Source of the DNA: Vibrio proteolyticus NBRC 13287
GTDB taxonomy: Bacteria > Pseudomonadota > Gammaproteobacteria > Enterobacterales > Vibrionaceae
DNA length: 64,000 nucleotides
Assembly (NCBI RefSeq): GCF_000467125.1
Contig: NZ_BATJ01000012.1
Coordinates: 62,001-126,000 of the forward strand
Reading direction: 5' to 3'
Shown: positions 8,566 to 18,258 of the stretch, one piece after another
How the letters are laid out: each line of letters starts with the position of its first letter
Position numbering within the stretch: the first letter of the stretch is position 1
The notes under the pieces: model-generated
What the model was told of the DNA's origin: nothing
Database searches by the model: none
Seen by the model: only the letters and a program-made list of their open reading frames with translations
Made by a program: the position numbers and the translations under genes

Positions 8566-8601
8566 TCGACTGTGATAACGAATTCTTTTCCACAGTACCA
8601 A

Positions 8602-8633
8602 GCTGCCAGCTCCGGTTGGCAGCCTGAATTTTC
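8602..8633 (+). terminator. Probable deoD terminator
   Basis: GCTGCCA, an 8-base loop, TGGCAGC, followed by CTGAATTTTC. The T run is short, so the call is moderate. Confidence 0.5.
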
Positions 8634-8647
8634 CCGAGGGGGCGATC

Positions 8648-10117
8648 GTGTCAAACGATGAACTGCCAAAGGAGGCAGACGGGTTACAACTCAACTTTTG
8701 TAAAACATTGGCGTGTGACAACTTTGGATTGAGTGAGGCAAATCGTTACGTTTTGCAGCATGCTAACCCTAAGCGGCCAACGATGGTATGTCGTGAGTGC
8801 GGTGCTTTCCCCCCCTTACTTAACAATCAGGAAGTGTTAAACGAACTGCATCGTTTAAGACACCTGCACAGCGATGGCCTTCCGGCGTGTCGCCACGACG
8901 AGTGCGAAAATTTCGGCTTGTCCGTTCATACTCATAAACATCTGTACCACGCATTTGGTTACAGTGGTGACCGCCAGCGTTATCGTTGCAAAGCGTGTCA
9001 GTCTACCTTTGTCGACAAATGGTCCGGCGCCAACAAAAAGCTGACTTTTCAGGAAAATCTGCTCGGCTTACTCTTCATGAGCTACTCGGTGCGTGAAATT
9101 TGCCGCAAGCTGTCGATCAACCCAAAAACGTTCTACGATCACCTTGATCACATTGCCAGCCGCTGCCGACGCAAACTGGCGATGATAGATGCACGCTGGG
9201 TCAACCATGCCAGCGAATACGAACTGGCGTCGTTTTACGTACCTTTGCAGCCGCAGAGCAACAACGGCGTATTGTGGATCACCACGGGAGAAGCCAACAC
9301 CGGCTACATTTTGTGTCAGCACGTCAACTACGCCTCCGATGAAGAATCGCAGGGCGAAGTCGACCATGACCCTTACCAGACACCCGCTCGCTTTGTCTCC
9401 CGCGAGCACTCGTCAGAAGCCAACATGCCAGTACCTGAGGCATCACCCTATCTGCGTGAACGCATTGACCAGCAATATCAAACGATTCTAGCCCGCGGCA
9501 ACGTCGAAGATCCGATGGGCAACCTGACCTCATTCAATTACCCGTCCAAAGGCGCACTAATACGGCCTCCTTACACCTCTTACGCCCATTTTTTGCATGT
9601 GCTGGATATGTGTGGAGACGACAAACGCGTATCGATTTATATGCCCCAAGACCCCGTGCTGCGCTCTGCCGCACTAAGTGTGTGCCTACCTCGTATTCAG
9701 CGTCAAAATGTCGACCTTATGTACGTAGAAGAAGATCCGGGCTGGGAGAACACACAAGATTTTGACAAAATCGACATTGTTCATATGGGATGGTGGCGCG
9801 ACCGTTGGGCGATCGCTTCTCAGCATCACACCGCCAAAGGAATATGCTACCTGGCCGGAGATCATCCGACGCCGGAATACTGGCTCCGCAAGGCCAGCAC
9901 GGGAAAAATCGAATTCTACCACCAGCGCTTCCAGCTACTTTTTTCGACGTTCATTAACGAGCCGAGACGCAAGCTTCGCCCTGGTGGTCTGTTGCCCATG
10001 TTGGATATTTTTCGAGCTTGGCACAATCTGTGCTATCAAGATAAGACAGGGAAAACAGCGGCACAAAACCTTGGCCTGACGCAGCAACCACTGACATTGC
10101 GCGAACTGCTGTCGTAA
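8648..10117 (+). CDS. Duplicated zinc-ribbon / HTH protein of unknown function (transposase-like N terminus)
   Basis: A 489-residue protein that I do not recognise by name. Two copies of the same metal-binding unit are visible: C18-x4-C23 with NFGLS then C48-x2-C51, and C81-x4-C86 with NFGLS then C114-x2-C117 (YRCKACQSTF). A helix-turn-helix-like stretch follows at about 143-170 (SVREICRKLSINPKTFYDHL). This order resembles the DNA-binding end of IS1-like transposases, but no DDE catalytic triad is evident. The long C-terminal part matches nothing known to me. The start is GTG after GAGGGGGCGATC. There are no terminal repeats around it, so it is not an intact insertion sequence. A domesticated DNA-binding protein is one possibility. 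Confidence 0.7.
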   Translation: MSNDELPKEADGLQLNFCKTLACDNFGLSEANRYVLQHANPKRPTMVCRECGAFPPLLNNQEVLNELHRLRHLHSDGLPACRHDECENFGLSVHTHKHLYHAFGYSGDRQRYRCKACQSTFVDKWSGANKKLTFQENLLGLLFMSYSVREICRKLSINPKTFYDHLDHIASRCRRKLAMIDARWVNHASEYELASFYVPLQPQSNNGVLWITTGEANTGYILCQHVNYASDEESQGEVDHDPYQTPARFVSREHSSEANMPVPEASPYLRERIDQQYQTILARGNVEDPMGNLTSFNYPSKGALIRPPYTSYAHFLHVLDMCGDDKRVSIYMPQDPVLRSAALSVCLPRIQRQNVDLMYVEEDPGWENTQDFDKIDIVHMGWWRDRWAIASQHHTAKGICYLAGDHPTPEYWLRKASTGKIEFYHQRFQLLFSTFINEPRRKLRPGGLLPMLDIFRAWHNLCYQDKTGKTAAQNLGLTQQPLTLRELLS

Positions 10118-10240
10118 CCAGGAATAGTGTGAACTAACCCGGCTATTTAATGGCCGGTGTTTGCTTATTCTGGCTTTAGCCTGACTGCTGTTTTTATAAT
10201 GTCTTTCGCATGCCATGCGTTGAGCTAAAGGATTGATTCA

Positions 10241-11725
10241 TTGGACAAAAGTCAGCACACGTTAGAAGCCGAAATTGAGCAATTGCGGGCTCAGGTTGAG
10301 TCTGACCCTCAAAAAGTGCTGAAATTGGCCGAACAATGCGCCAATCGCTCTGTCCAAATTGCCTATCCTGAAGGCAGGATCCAGTGTTTGATCATCATGT
10401 CACGTTGCGCCTGGTGTCAGATGGACTATCGCAAAGGGCTGAAGTACATCAAAGACGCCTACACCAAACTCAACGCTCTCGACACCGATGATTACCTGCC
10501 GGAAATTCTGCATATCCACGCCCTGCACTGTTGGGGGCAAGCCAAATACTATTCTGCTCAACAATACTGGATTAACACACTGGAGCAATCCGCGCTGGTC
10601 GGTGAAGTCGAATTTCAGATTGAGGCGCTGATTGGGCTTGGCAACATCTGGCGCATCACCAATGAGCTTGATATGGCTCGCTCGACTCATGAGCTAGCGG
10701 TGAAAGTTGCCAATAATGCCCGTATCGACTGGCTGGAAGGCAAATCCCGCATCTTGCTCGCATGGGACCACTACCTGCTTAACAACTATGTTGAGATGCT
10801 GACGGTACTCGACGGCGCGATAGAAGCGCTGCAGTACCACCCGGACAGGACCTGGCACGCCGAGGTATGGGACTTTCGCGGCCTGGCGCTGCTCGGTCTG
10901 GAACGGGCTGACGAAGCCGAAGAAGCGACCCGCAAGGCACACGATTTGGCTGTCGAGCACAATCTGACCTGGATGAAAGCACATTCATTTATCAGCCGGG
11001 CACGGCTGGAACTGCTGCGCAAAAACCCAGTGAAAGCTGCCGAACTATTGGTCGAAGCCGAAGCGTCCGCCGCCAGTTTTGATAATGGTGAGCTGCTGTC
11101 GCAAATCTGTTTTCAACAGTCGCGGGTTGCCGAGGAATGCGGCGACGATCAAGCTGCGCTGGCTGCGTTCAAAAAGTACCGCCAGCATTCCGTCAACATG
11201 CTGCGTGAACAAAATTCCCGTACCGGTCTGGACAAAGCGCGAGACTCCAAACGCCAACTGGAACAGCGAGCGAGAAAACTGATCAACCGTATTCGGGCCC
11301 AGCACGAATACGACCCGGAAAAACATCTCAGTCGCCTGGTTTCTGAAACCTATTGGTGGGAGCAATTGATGCAGCATAAAACCGAGTTGAAACGTGCCTC
11401 GCATACGGTTGTGACAATTCACCATGCCAATCCGGAACTGCTGGATGCCTGCACAGAGTTGGTTCACTCCCTGTGTCATCAGCAAGACTTACTCGCTCGC
11501 CTGAGCCAAAACCGTCTGGGATTGCTACTGGCCGAACAGGGACAGGCCGCCGATGAGATGTATCAGATCCTGCGCAATATGATTCAACTCTATCCATGGC
11601 AGCGTAAAGGATTTAAAGGTCCACAACCTGAGGTGATCTGTCAGGATGTTCTGTCCTTCCCGTTTACTCTGGAACAGCTGGAAGAGAGCCAGCATAAGGT
11701 ATCAGATGGAAGCACTACTGAATAA
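10241..11725 (+). CDS. TPR protein with degenerate GGDEF-like C terminus
   Basis: A 494-residue protein starting at TTG. Residues of about 1-330 are helical TPR-type repeats (for example ALIGLGNIWRITNELDMARS). After a coiled coil at about 330-355, the C-terminal region follows the GGDEF fold pattern of the next gene, but the signature is lost: LSQNRLGLLL stands where the neighbour has FGGEEFLVIL. It should therefore not make c-di-GMP. It overlaps the next gene by 20 bases, so the two are likely co-translated. A scaffold or regulator for the active partner is inferred. The TTG start is the weakest part of the call. Confidence 0.75.
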   Translation: MDKSQHTLEAEIEQLRAQVESDPQKVLKLAEQCANRSVQIAYPEGRIQCLIIMSRCAWCQMDYRKGLKYIKDAYTKLNALDTDDYLPEILHIHALHCWGQAKYYSAQQYWINTLEQSALVGEVEFQIEALIGLGNIWRITNELDMARSTHELAVKVANNARIDWLEGKSRILLAWDHYLLNNYVEMLTVLDGAIEALQYHPDRTWHAEVWDFRGLALLGLERADEAEEATRKAHDLAVEHNLTWMKAHSFISRARLELLRKNPVKAAELLVEAEASAASFDNGELLSQICFQQSRVAEECGDDQAALAAFKKYRQHSVNMLREQNSRTGLDKARDSKRQLEQRARKLINRIRAQHEYDPEKHLSRLVSETYWWEQLMQHKTELKRASHTVVTIHHANPELLDACTELVHSLCHQQDLLARLSQNRLGLLLAEQGQAADEMYQILRNMIQLYPWQRKGFKGPQPEVICQDVLSFPFTLEQLEESQHKVSDGSTTE

Positions 11726-13286
11726 AATACGTGAATCAGGGCTGGATGCTTCCTCTGTTAGTGGTGAAGAGGCAACCATCTTCTGGGATTATGCCCGCCA
11801 ACACATCGCCAGTTCACCGCGTGAAAAAGCCCATTGCTGGATCATCAGTGCCGAGTACCGCCTGACTCTCAATCAGATTCGCAACAGTATTGACGAGCTG
11901 CGCGCCGCACTGAGTTTGCTCAGCCTGCCGCAGGATGCCGATGTGATCCTGTCAGTCAAAAACAGCCTCAGCGATCGCCTGTTTGAAATGGGGGATTTCT
12001 CCGGAGCACTTAACGAATACGTCTCCGCTTCCAGTATCGCCGTGGAGCACAGTGACATTGATGCCTATGTGCTGGCCATTCTGGGGATGGGTAATCTGTG
12101 TGATGCTTATGGGGATCACAATCGCGCTCTGCGCTACTACCAAAAGATAGACGGCATTGATCACGCCATTTCCAGTCGTTCGCTGCGGCTGAGATACAAA
12201 CTGTACATGCTGGCATGCTTTATCGAACTGCGCCGCGTCTCGGCGGCGCACGATTTGATCAAAGAGTGCGAAGAATTAAGTATTCTGGTCAGTGATAAGG
12301 TTCTGTCCGGGCAAATTCTGCTCTATCAAGCGAAAATCCTGCGTCTGGAAGGTCATACCACCAAGGCGCTTCACGCTCTGGGTGACATTCAATATAGCGT
12401 CGGAAACACCAGTTCGAGCTGGCTGTTTAATATGATCCGCCTTGAACTTGCCCACTGCCTGAGTGAACTCGGACGATCCGACATGGCGAACATGATTCTG
12501 GCGACCATCAGCAAACGCATTCGCCAGTACGCTTCCCCGGTGCTGGCTAAGCGGTGTTTTGATACCTACAGCGCCGCTTGTGAGATGAACAGCGACTTTA
12601 AGCGGGCACTCGAATATCAGAAAAAGGCTTACCGAATTGAGTCGGACCTGATGAAAAATATCCCCATCAGCGAGCTCGGCTCCTCTCAGTTGCGTCGCCT
12701 GTCTCGCTTTGAACTGCAACTGAAGCTGATCCTGTCAGAGCTTGAGAACCGCGAGCTGAAAGAAACCACCGAAAACCAGAAGAATACTGTGGCTCAATTG
12801 CAGCAGGATGTGTTTACCGATCCTTTGACCGGCCTGCACAACCGCCGCTGGCTGGACGTTAAGCTGAAAGATTTGCTGCTGCACGATGCGACCTTCTCAT
12901 TGCTGGTGATCGATATCGACCACTTCAAATCGATCAACGATGAACTCAGCCATCTGGTCGGCGATCAGGCAATCATTAACGTCGCCAAACAACTGGCTGC
13001 GTATTTCCTCTTTCGAGGAGCCTCCTGTGTTCGCTTTGGTGGCGAAGAGTTTTTGGTGATCCTGGAAAATCAACATCAAGATCAAGCCGCCATGCACGCT
13101 GAAAACTACCGTGAAAGAATATACCAATTTGGTTGGGATGATATTCTGGGCGAGCGCGGGCTGACCGTCAGTGTCGGCGTCACACAGCACCGCGATGGCG
13201 AAAATACCCAGCGGACTTTTTATCGCGCGGACAAAGCATTGTATCGTGCGAAAGCCAATGGACGTAATCAGATCTGTATTGAATAA
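11706..13286 (+). CDS. TPR-GGDEF diguanylate cyclase
   Basis: A 526-residue cytoplasmic protein. TPR-like helices span about 1-350, a coiled coil follows at about 355-385, then the GGDEF domain (DPLTGLHNRRW, DIDHFKSIND, GGEEF at 445-449, SVGVTQH, ADKALYRAKANGRNQ). The active-site signature is intact, so diguanylate cyclase activity is expected. The inhibitory RxxD site is RGAS here, so product inhibition is probably absent. The start at 11706 follows ATAAGGTATCAG and overlaps the upstream TPR gene. By position it matches V. cholerae VCA0049. TPRs suggest control by a protein partner rather than a small ligand. Confidence 0.88.
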   Translation: MEALLNKIRESGLDASSVSGEEATIFWDYARQHIASSPREKAHCWIISAEYRLTLNQIRNSIDELRAALSLLSLPQDADVILSVKNSLSDRLFEMGDFSGALNEYVSASSIAVEHSDIDAYVLAILGMGNLCDAYGDHNRALRYYQKIDGIDHAISSRSLRLRYKLYMLACFIELRRVSAAHDLIKECEELSILVSDKVLSGQILLYQAKILRLEGHTTKALHALGDIQYSVGNTSSSWLFNMIRLELAHCLSELGRSDMANMILATISKRIRQYASPVLAKRCFDTYSAACEMNSDFKRALEYQKKAYRIESDLMKNIPISELGSSQLRRLSRFELQLKLILSELENRELKETTENQKNTVAQLQQDVFTDPLTGLHNRRWLDVKLKDLLLHDATFSLLVIDIDHFKSINDELSHLVGDQAIINVAKQLAAYFLFRGASCVRFGGEEFLVILENQHQDQAAMHAENYRERIYQFGWDDILGERGLTVSVGVTQHRDGENTQRTFYRADKALYRAKANGRNQICIE

Positions 13287-13294
13287 CCTGACCG

Positions 13295-14182
13295 CTAACG
13301 GATAAAGAACAACGAAATCCCTACCAGCGCAACCAGCGTACCAAGCACACTGCGCCGGGTCAGAGGTTCCCCTTTGCATGCGCAGATGACCAAGATAAAC
13401 AGTGGACTGGTGGCGATCAACGTCTGCGCGATGGCCGGATTGGCGTTTTTCAGTGCTATCTGCTGCAACCACAACGCGAGAAATGTGCCGACAAAAATCG
13501 CCGCCAACAACCAGCCCAACGATGAACGGTTAAGCTGACTGAGATGACGCCGAATGGCACAAAAAGGCTGAGATTCAAGTCGCCCAACCACCAGCATCAC
13601 CGCCCCAACCCCGGCACTGAGACGGATCAACGCTCCAATCAACGGTGGAATATTCCCTTCGACCAACGCGTAATGCGAGATCACTACGCCGGTCGCCTGA
13701 CACATACTGGCAAGCACACCAAATGCAATTCCGCTGGACGACATGATCCGCCCGGTGTGCGGCTCGGCAATCACATACATCACTGCGGCGGTGGTCAGCA
13801 ACACGCCAAACCAACTTTGCAGACTCAGGCTGGCACCTAGCGCCAGCAAAGCCAATACGCCCGACAATGGCGGAGCCAAAGACTCCATTAAGAGCGTTTT
13901 ATTAGCACCAATTCGCTTTAGCGCAGCGAAATAAGCGCTGTCACCGATTGCGATGCCAATCACACCGGACAGGCCCAGGATCCACAAATGAGACGCACTC
14001 AGTTGCCACTCTGGTTGTGGCATAAACGGCAACACCAGTAACATCATCGCCGCTGCAACCACACCTTTCACAATATTCAGTTGCAGTGCCGAAAACTGAT
14101 GGCTGAACTGACTGTAAAGCCAAGTGGCGGCAGCCCAAACCGCAGCTGCAGAAATCGCAGCTGCTTCTCCATAGATTGACAT
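13295..14182 (-). CDS. EamA/DMT-family transporter
   Basis: A 295-residue inner-membrane protein with about ten hydrophobic segments in two EamA repeats, as in drug/metabolite exporters. AGGGAAAG precedes the ATG at 14182. It converges on the GGDEF gene with only 8 bases between stops and no visible terminator. Substrate is not predictable; amino acids or metabolites are usual for the family. Confidence 0.85.
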   Translation of the reverse strand: MSIYGEAAAISAAAVWAAATWLYSQFSHQFSALQLNIVKGVVAAAMMLLVLPFMPQPEWQLSASHLWILGLSGVIGIAIGDSAYFAALKRIGANKTLLMESLAPPLSGVLALLALGASLSLQSWFGVLLTTAAVMYVIAEPHTGRIMSSSGIAFGVLASMCQATGVVISHYALVEGNIPPLIGALIRLSAGVGAVMLVVGRLESQPFCAIRRHLSQLNRSSLGWLLAAIFVGTFLALWLQQIALKNANPAIAQTLIATSPLFILVICACKGEPLTRRSVLGTLVALVGISLFFIR

Positions 14183-14362
14183 TGTTGCTTTCCCTGTCTG
14201 ATGGTTGTTGGATAAAAGGTTGCCATGAACCGAAAAACCACAACTCTGTTACACAATTGATATGTATAAATTGGCTTCGACACTATACTTTTTACAATCA
14301 ATTACTTATTTTTATCAATAGTAGCAACTGCTATTTCTCAAAGACCGAACTAGGACACCAAT

Positions 14363-14752
14363 ATGCTTCTCGATTACATCGCGCTGGGCCTGTTGATATT
14401 TGTCGCTCTGGTGATTTTTTACGGCATCATTGTTATTCACGATATTCCGTATGAAATAGCCAAAGAGCGCGAACATCCGCACCAAGATGCCATTCATTAT
14501 GCTGGCTGGGTCAGCTTATTCACACTGCATGCCCTGTGGCCATTTCTCTGGATCTGGGCCACGCTGTGGCGCAAAGAGCGTGGCTGGGGATTTCAAAAAC
14601 TGGAAGCGGAGCAGCACGATCTGCATCACCGGGTCGAATCGTTGATTGATCAGGTCAGCCAATTACAACAAGAAGTCGCCACGCTGAAAGCTCAGCAATC
14701 GGCCGACGCGCCTAAGTCTTCTCAGGCTGACGATCACCAAGGAGCGCAGTAA
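14363..14752 (+). CDS. DUF3302 inner-membrane protein (YiaW-like)
   Basis: A 129-residue protein with two membrane segments (about 3-28 and 48-68: LDYIALGLLIFVALVIFYG; WVSLFTLHALWPFLWIWA) and a C-terminal coiled coil (VESLIDQVSQLQQEVATL). Its stop overlaps the start of the next, HlyD-like gene by one base. E. coli has the same pair as yiaW-yiaV. The protein probably partners the adaptor in a small envelope transport unit. Function is not established. Confidence 0.85.
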   Translation: MLLDYIALGLLIFVALVIFYGIIVIHDIPYEIAKEREHPHQDAIHYAGWVSLFTLHALWPFLWIWATLWRKERGWGFQKLEAEQHDLHHRVESLIDQVSQLQQEVATLKAQQSADAPKSSQADDHQGAQ

Positions 14753-15882
14753 TGGATTTACTTTTAGTTCTGACCTACACCGCGCTGTGTATTGCCATTT
14801 TTAAAATCTTTAAAATCCCTCTCAATAAATGGACAGTACCCACCGCCGTACTCGGCGGCATTGCCTTGATCGGCACGTTAATTCTATTGATGAACTACAA
14901 CCACCCATTCAGTCAGTTCGGCAACCAGGTTTACACCACCACACCGATAGTCTCCGGCGTCCGCGGGCGGGTGATCGAAGTGCCAGTGCAACCGAATGTA
15001 CCGTTAGAACAGGGCGATGTGCTGTTTAAAATCGATCCAACACCTTTCCAGGCCGAGGTCGATAAACTCAAGGCTCAGGTGAAAGAAGCCAGCCAGGGTG
15101 CACTGAGCCTGCAATCTGACTTACTGGCCGCGGTCGCGGAAGAAGAACAAGCCATCGCTGAACGTGATAAAGCAGAACGTGAATTCATCCGTTATAGACG
15201 CGGTTATGCAAGAGGCGCGTTTACCGCGCAGGATCTCGACACTCGTCAGCAAGCCTACAAAGCCTCTGAAGCCAGCGTGAAGGCCGCCGCTCAGCGAGTG
15301 AAGCAAGCTCAGCTTGCTCTGGACTCCGAAATCGGAGGGGAAAACACCGCAGTCGCCAGTCTGCTCGCCCAACTGAGAAAAGCCGAGTTTAACCTGGAGC
15401 AAACCATCGTCCGGGCCCCTACGGGCGGTTTCGCGACTCAGGTCGCTCTGCGCCCCGGGTTAATGGCCGTCCCGCTGCCCCTTGCTCCAGCGATGACCTA
15501 CGTCAACACGGAAGATCGCTATTACGCCGCCGCATTCCGGCAAAATTCTTTACAACGAATCGAGCCCGGATTCAAAGCCGAGTTTTTGTTCCGAGCCATT
15601 CCTGGTCGGGTATTTCGGGGCGAAGTGATTGAAGTCATCCCGGCGATTGGTGAAGGCCAGATCCAGGCCCGTGGAGTATTGCTCGGCACTGAGGCGCTGC
15701 GCACCAACGGTCGTGTGATGGTCAAACTGAAAATGACGGATGACATCTCCGAATTCAATCTGCCGCTGGGAACCGCCTTCGAAGTAGCGGTGTATTCAGA
15801 CCATTTTGAGCACGTGGCGATCATGCGTAAGGTGTTGATTCGAATGAAAAGCTGGCAGAACTATCTTTACTTAGACCACTGA
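14752..15882 (+). CDS. HlyD-family membrane-fusion protein (YiaV/YibH-like)
   Basis: A 376-residue periplasmic adaptor with two N-terminal membrane segments, a biotinyl-lipoyl-like half (SGVRGRVIEVPVQPNVPLEQGDVL), a long coiled-coil hairpin at about 100-215, the second lipoyl half (IVRAPTGGFATQVALRPG) and a beta-barrel region. It is encoded directly after the DUF3302 gene. No cognate ABC, RND or MFS pump gene follows in the operon, so this is a pump-less adaptor as in E. coli YiaV. Substrate unknown. Confidence 0.88.
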   Translation: MDLLLVLTYTALCIAIFKIFKIPLNKWTVPTAVLGGIALIGTLILLMNYNHPFSQFGNQVYTTTPIVSGVRGRVIEVPVQPNVPLEQGDVLFKIDPTPFQAEVDKLKAQVKEASQGALSLQSDLLAAVAEEEQAIAERDKAEREFIRYRRGYARGAFTAQDLDTRQQAYKASEASVKAAAQRVKQAQLALDSEIGGENTAVASLLAQLRKAEFNLEQTIVRAPTGGFATQVALRPGLMAVPLPLAPAMTYVNTEDRYYAAAFRQNSLQRIEPGFKAEFLFRAIPGRVFRGEVIEVIPAIGEGQIQARGVLLGTEALRTNGRVMVKLKMTDDISEFNLPLGTAFEVAVYSDHFEHVAIMRKVLIRMKSWQNYLYLDH

Positions 15883-15900
15883 TACCCGCTCCCAAAACCA

Positions 15901-15931
15901 CAAAGCAGCGCTAAGCGCTGCTTTGTTTGTT
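15901..15931. terminator. Bidirectional terminator between the YiaV-like and MFS genes
   Basis: CAAAGCAGCGC TAA GCGCTGCTTTG, an 11-base stem then TTTGTTC, between convergent genes. Confidence 0.8.
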
Positions 15932-15942
15932 CAGGCCAAACG

Positions 15943-17124
15943 CTAGCTCCAGCGCAACACCCGCACTTCATTCCCTTCCTGTGGCTTACCGGGAATATTG
16001 AGCGATAACACCAGTGACACCAAAGCCATGCCCGCGCCAATATAGAACACAGCCGCCGGAGACACCAACCAGATCAAGCCAAAGGTTACCGGAATGACAA
16101 CCGCCGCAATGTGGTTAATGGTGAACGATACGCCCGCGGTCGAGGCCATATCCGCCGGATCCGCAATTTTCTGGAAATAGGTTTTTATCGCCAGTGCCAA
16201 CGCGAAGAACAGGTGATCGACCACGTACAATGCTGCCGCCCATTCCGCAGTGGTGACCATGGCATACCCCACAAACACCAGGATCAAACCTGTGTATTCA
16301 AACATCAGCGCTTTGCGCTCACCCACGACACCGATAAAACGGCCGATTCGCTTGGCAAACAAAAAGTTAAACAGGTAGTTAATCAAAAACAATAACGTGA
16401 TGTCGGCCGCTGAGTAGCCGAACTTTTCCACCATCAGGAAACCGGCAAAAACGGTGAAGATTTGTCGTCTTGCCCCGCTCATGAAGGTCAGGGCGTAATA
16501 CAACCAGTAACGCTTGCGCAGCACCAGTTTCTTGTTCTGCGGCGTTTCGGAGCGAAATTCCGGAAACGCCAGCGCTATCCAGAGAACCAGCGCCAGTCCA
16601 ACCCCTCCGGAAATCATATACACCCAGGCAAAATCAAGCTGAACGACCTCCAGCATGATCCACAGTGCTCCGTAAGTCAGCAACGATGCAAGAGCACCAA
16701 CCGAGATGAGTTTCCCCAACATCTCGGGCGCCTCATCTTTGTTCAACCACTGCAACGACAGCGACTGTTTAAGCGTTTCGAAGTAGTGGAACCCTGTCGA
16801 CATTAACAAGGTCGTCATCAACAAACCAAACAGAGACGGAAACAACCCCGTGATGGCGGTGCCTATGGTCAACATCGCCAGTGCAAGCAGCATGAAACGC
16901 TGCTCTCGAATAAACAACAATACAAAGACAGCGGTGAAAGCAAGAAAGCCAGGAATTTCACGGACACTCTGCAATAAACCGATATCCGCGCCATCAAAAT
17001 GCGCCTTTTCAACCACAAAGTTATTCAGTAGCGCCATCCAGCTAGAAAACGCGATCGGGACAATAATCGAGATAATTAACAAAAAGTTCTGGGGAGTTTT
17101 CCAACTGGCGGGAGCCTGATTCAT
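15943..17124 (-). CDS. MFS transporter
   Basis: A 393-residue major facilitator protein with about 12 hydrophobic segments. The start at 17124 (MNQAPASWKTPQNF) is preferred to upstream options because the first membrane segment begins soon after it. It is divergent from an endonuclease/exonuclease/phosphatase gene with 102 bases between. No substrate-specific motif is recognised. Confidence 0.85.
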   Translation of the reverse strand: MNQAPASWKTPQNFLLIISIIVPIAFSSWMALLNNFVVEKAHFDGADIGLLQSVREIPGFLAFTAVFVLLFIREQRFMLLALAMLTIGTAITGLFPSLFGLLMTTLLMSTGFHYFETLKQSLSLQWLNKDEAPEMLGKLISVGALASLLTYGALWIMLEVVQLDFAWVYMISGGVGLALVLWIALAFPEFRSETPQNKKLVLRKRYWLYYALTFMSGARRQIFTVFAGFLMVEKFGYSAADITLLFLINYLFNFLFAKRIGRFIGVVGERKALMFEYTGLILVFVGYAMVTTAEWAAALYVVDHLFFALALAIKTYFQKIADPADMASTAGVSFTINHIAAVVIPVTFGLIWLVSPAAVFYIGAGMALVSLVLSLNIPGKPQEGNEVRVLRWS

Positions 17125-17226
17125 AATAGTGTCTCTACACAACGTAAAATACGATCTTAAAGCGGAATTTAACCAAACCGCAATCATTTGCGTAAAAAAT
17201 CTTAACATCACAATCCGGAACCCTGA

Positions 17227-18195
17227 ATGTCAGAGCCTGTCACCACACTCACTTTTGCCACCATGAATTTGTTCAACTATGTTGAGCCGCCGAATGCGTT
17301 CTATGACTTTGGCAATATCTACACGCAGGTTCAGTGGCAGAAAAAGTGTGACTGGCTGGAGAGACAACTCAAGCAGGTTAATGCAGATGTCGTCGGCTTT
17401 CAGGAGGTGTTCAGCCCCAAAGCCCTGCAAGCTCAATTGCGTCGCCTTGGTTATGCTTATTTTGCCACCGTTGACGGGCCACATATCGCCGACGACTACA
17501 TTTACACGCACCCCGTCGTAGCAATCGCCTCTCGCTACCCAATTGAATCCGCAACCCGCATCCAACGTGTCCTGTCTCCCGACCGTTTTACGTTCAGCAG
17601 AGAACCCTTGCACGCGGTCATTACGTTACCAGTGATTGGCCATACCGATGTGTACATCGTGCATTTTAAATCTCAACGGCCCATGGAAGGCGAGCTTTTA
17701 TCGGACACGACATCTGAATGTGTGTGGCGGCAAGAGCTGGCTGGCCGCTGGCAGTCGAGTATCCAAAGAGGCTGGGAAGCGCACTGCCTGCATCAGTCTC
17801 TCGTCACTACAAAGCAACAATCGCAACGCCCGTGTCTGGTGATGGGGGATTTCAACGCCGATTACCACAGCGGCGAGTTTGCCGCTTTACGCTCGAACGG
17901 CCCGTACCGACAAGACCCACAACCTTACGCCCGCTACCATCTGCATGACGCTTGGCATTTGTTCAGCGATCAAGAGGTTACACGCCCTTTCACTCATTAC
18001 GCTGGCCCTCAGGGCAGCGTACTCGATTACATCTTAGTCTCCGACGAATTTCGCTCCTCTTCGTCATTTTGTCTCGCCGATATCTTGCGCTATCAGGTAA
18101 TAGACAAACATCTGGTTAACCCTGATTACGCGATCGATGGGGACAGCAGTGATCACGCTCTGGTTGCCCTGAGTGTGACGTGCCGCGCTGGATAA
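17227..18195 (+). CDS. Endonuclease/exonuclease/phosphatase-family protein
   Basis: A 322-residue metal-dependent phosphoesterase fold. Visible active-site segments are ATMNLFNY, GFQEVFS (metal-binding Glu), HFKSQRP, MGDFNAD, LDYILVSDEF and SSDHALV. There is no signal peptide, so it is cytoplasmic. The family includes DNA-repair nucleases, phosphatases and sphingomyelinases; the substrate cannot be told here. No ribosome-binding site stronger than GGAACCCTGA is seen before the ATG. Confidence 0.88.
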   Translation: MSEPVTTLTFATMNLFNYVEPPNAFYDFGNIYTQVQWQKKCDWLERQLKQVNADVVGFQEVFSPKALQAQLRRLGYAYFATVDGPHIADDYIYTHPVVAIASRYPIESATRIQRVLSPDRFTFSREPLHAVITLPVIGHTDVYIVHFKSQRPMEGELLSDTTSECVWRQELAGRWQSSIQRGWEAHCLHQSLVTTKQQSQRPCLVMGDFNADYHSGEFAALRSNGPYRQDPQPYARYHLHDAWHLFSDQEVTRPFTHYAGPQGSVLDYILVSDEFRSSSSFCLADILRYQVIDKHLVNPDYAIDGDSSDHALVALSVTCRAG

Positions 18196-18258
18196 GAATC
18201 TGTTTGCATTTCATCTGGTTAACGTTACATTGGAGGTCAATAATAAAAGGAGCCTCTT

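Noticed and set aside
8648..10117. Calling the zinc-ribbon gene an insertion sequence
   Set aside because: No terminal inverted repeats, target duplications or DDE motif were found around it, and its place between deoD and the TPR/GGDEF genes looks stable.
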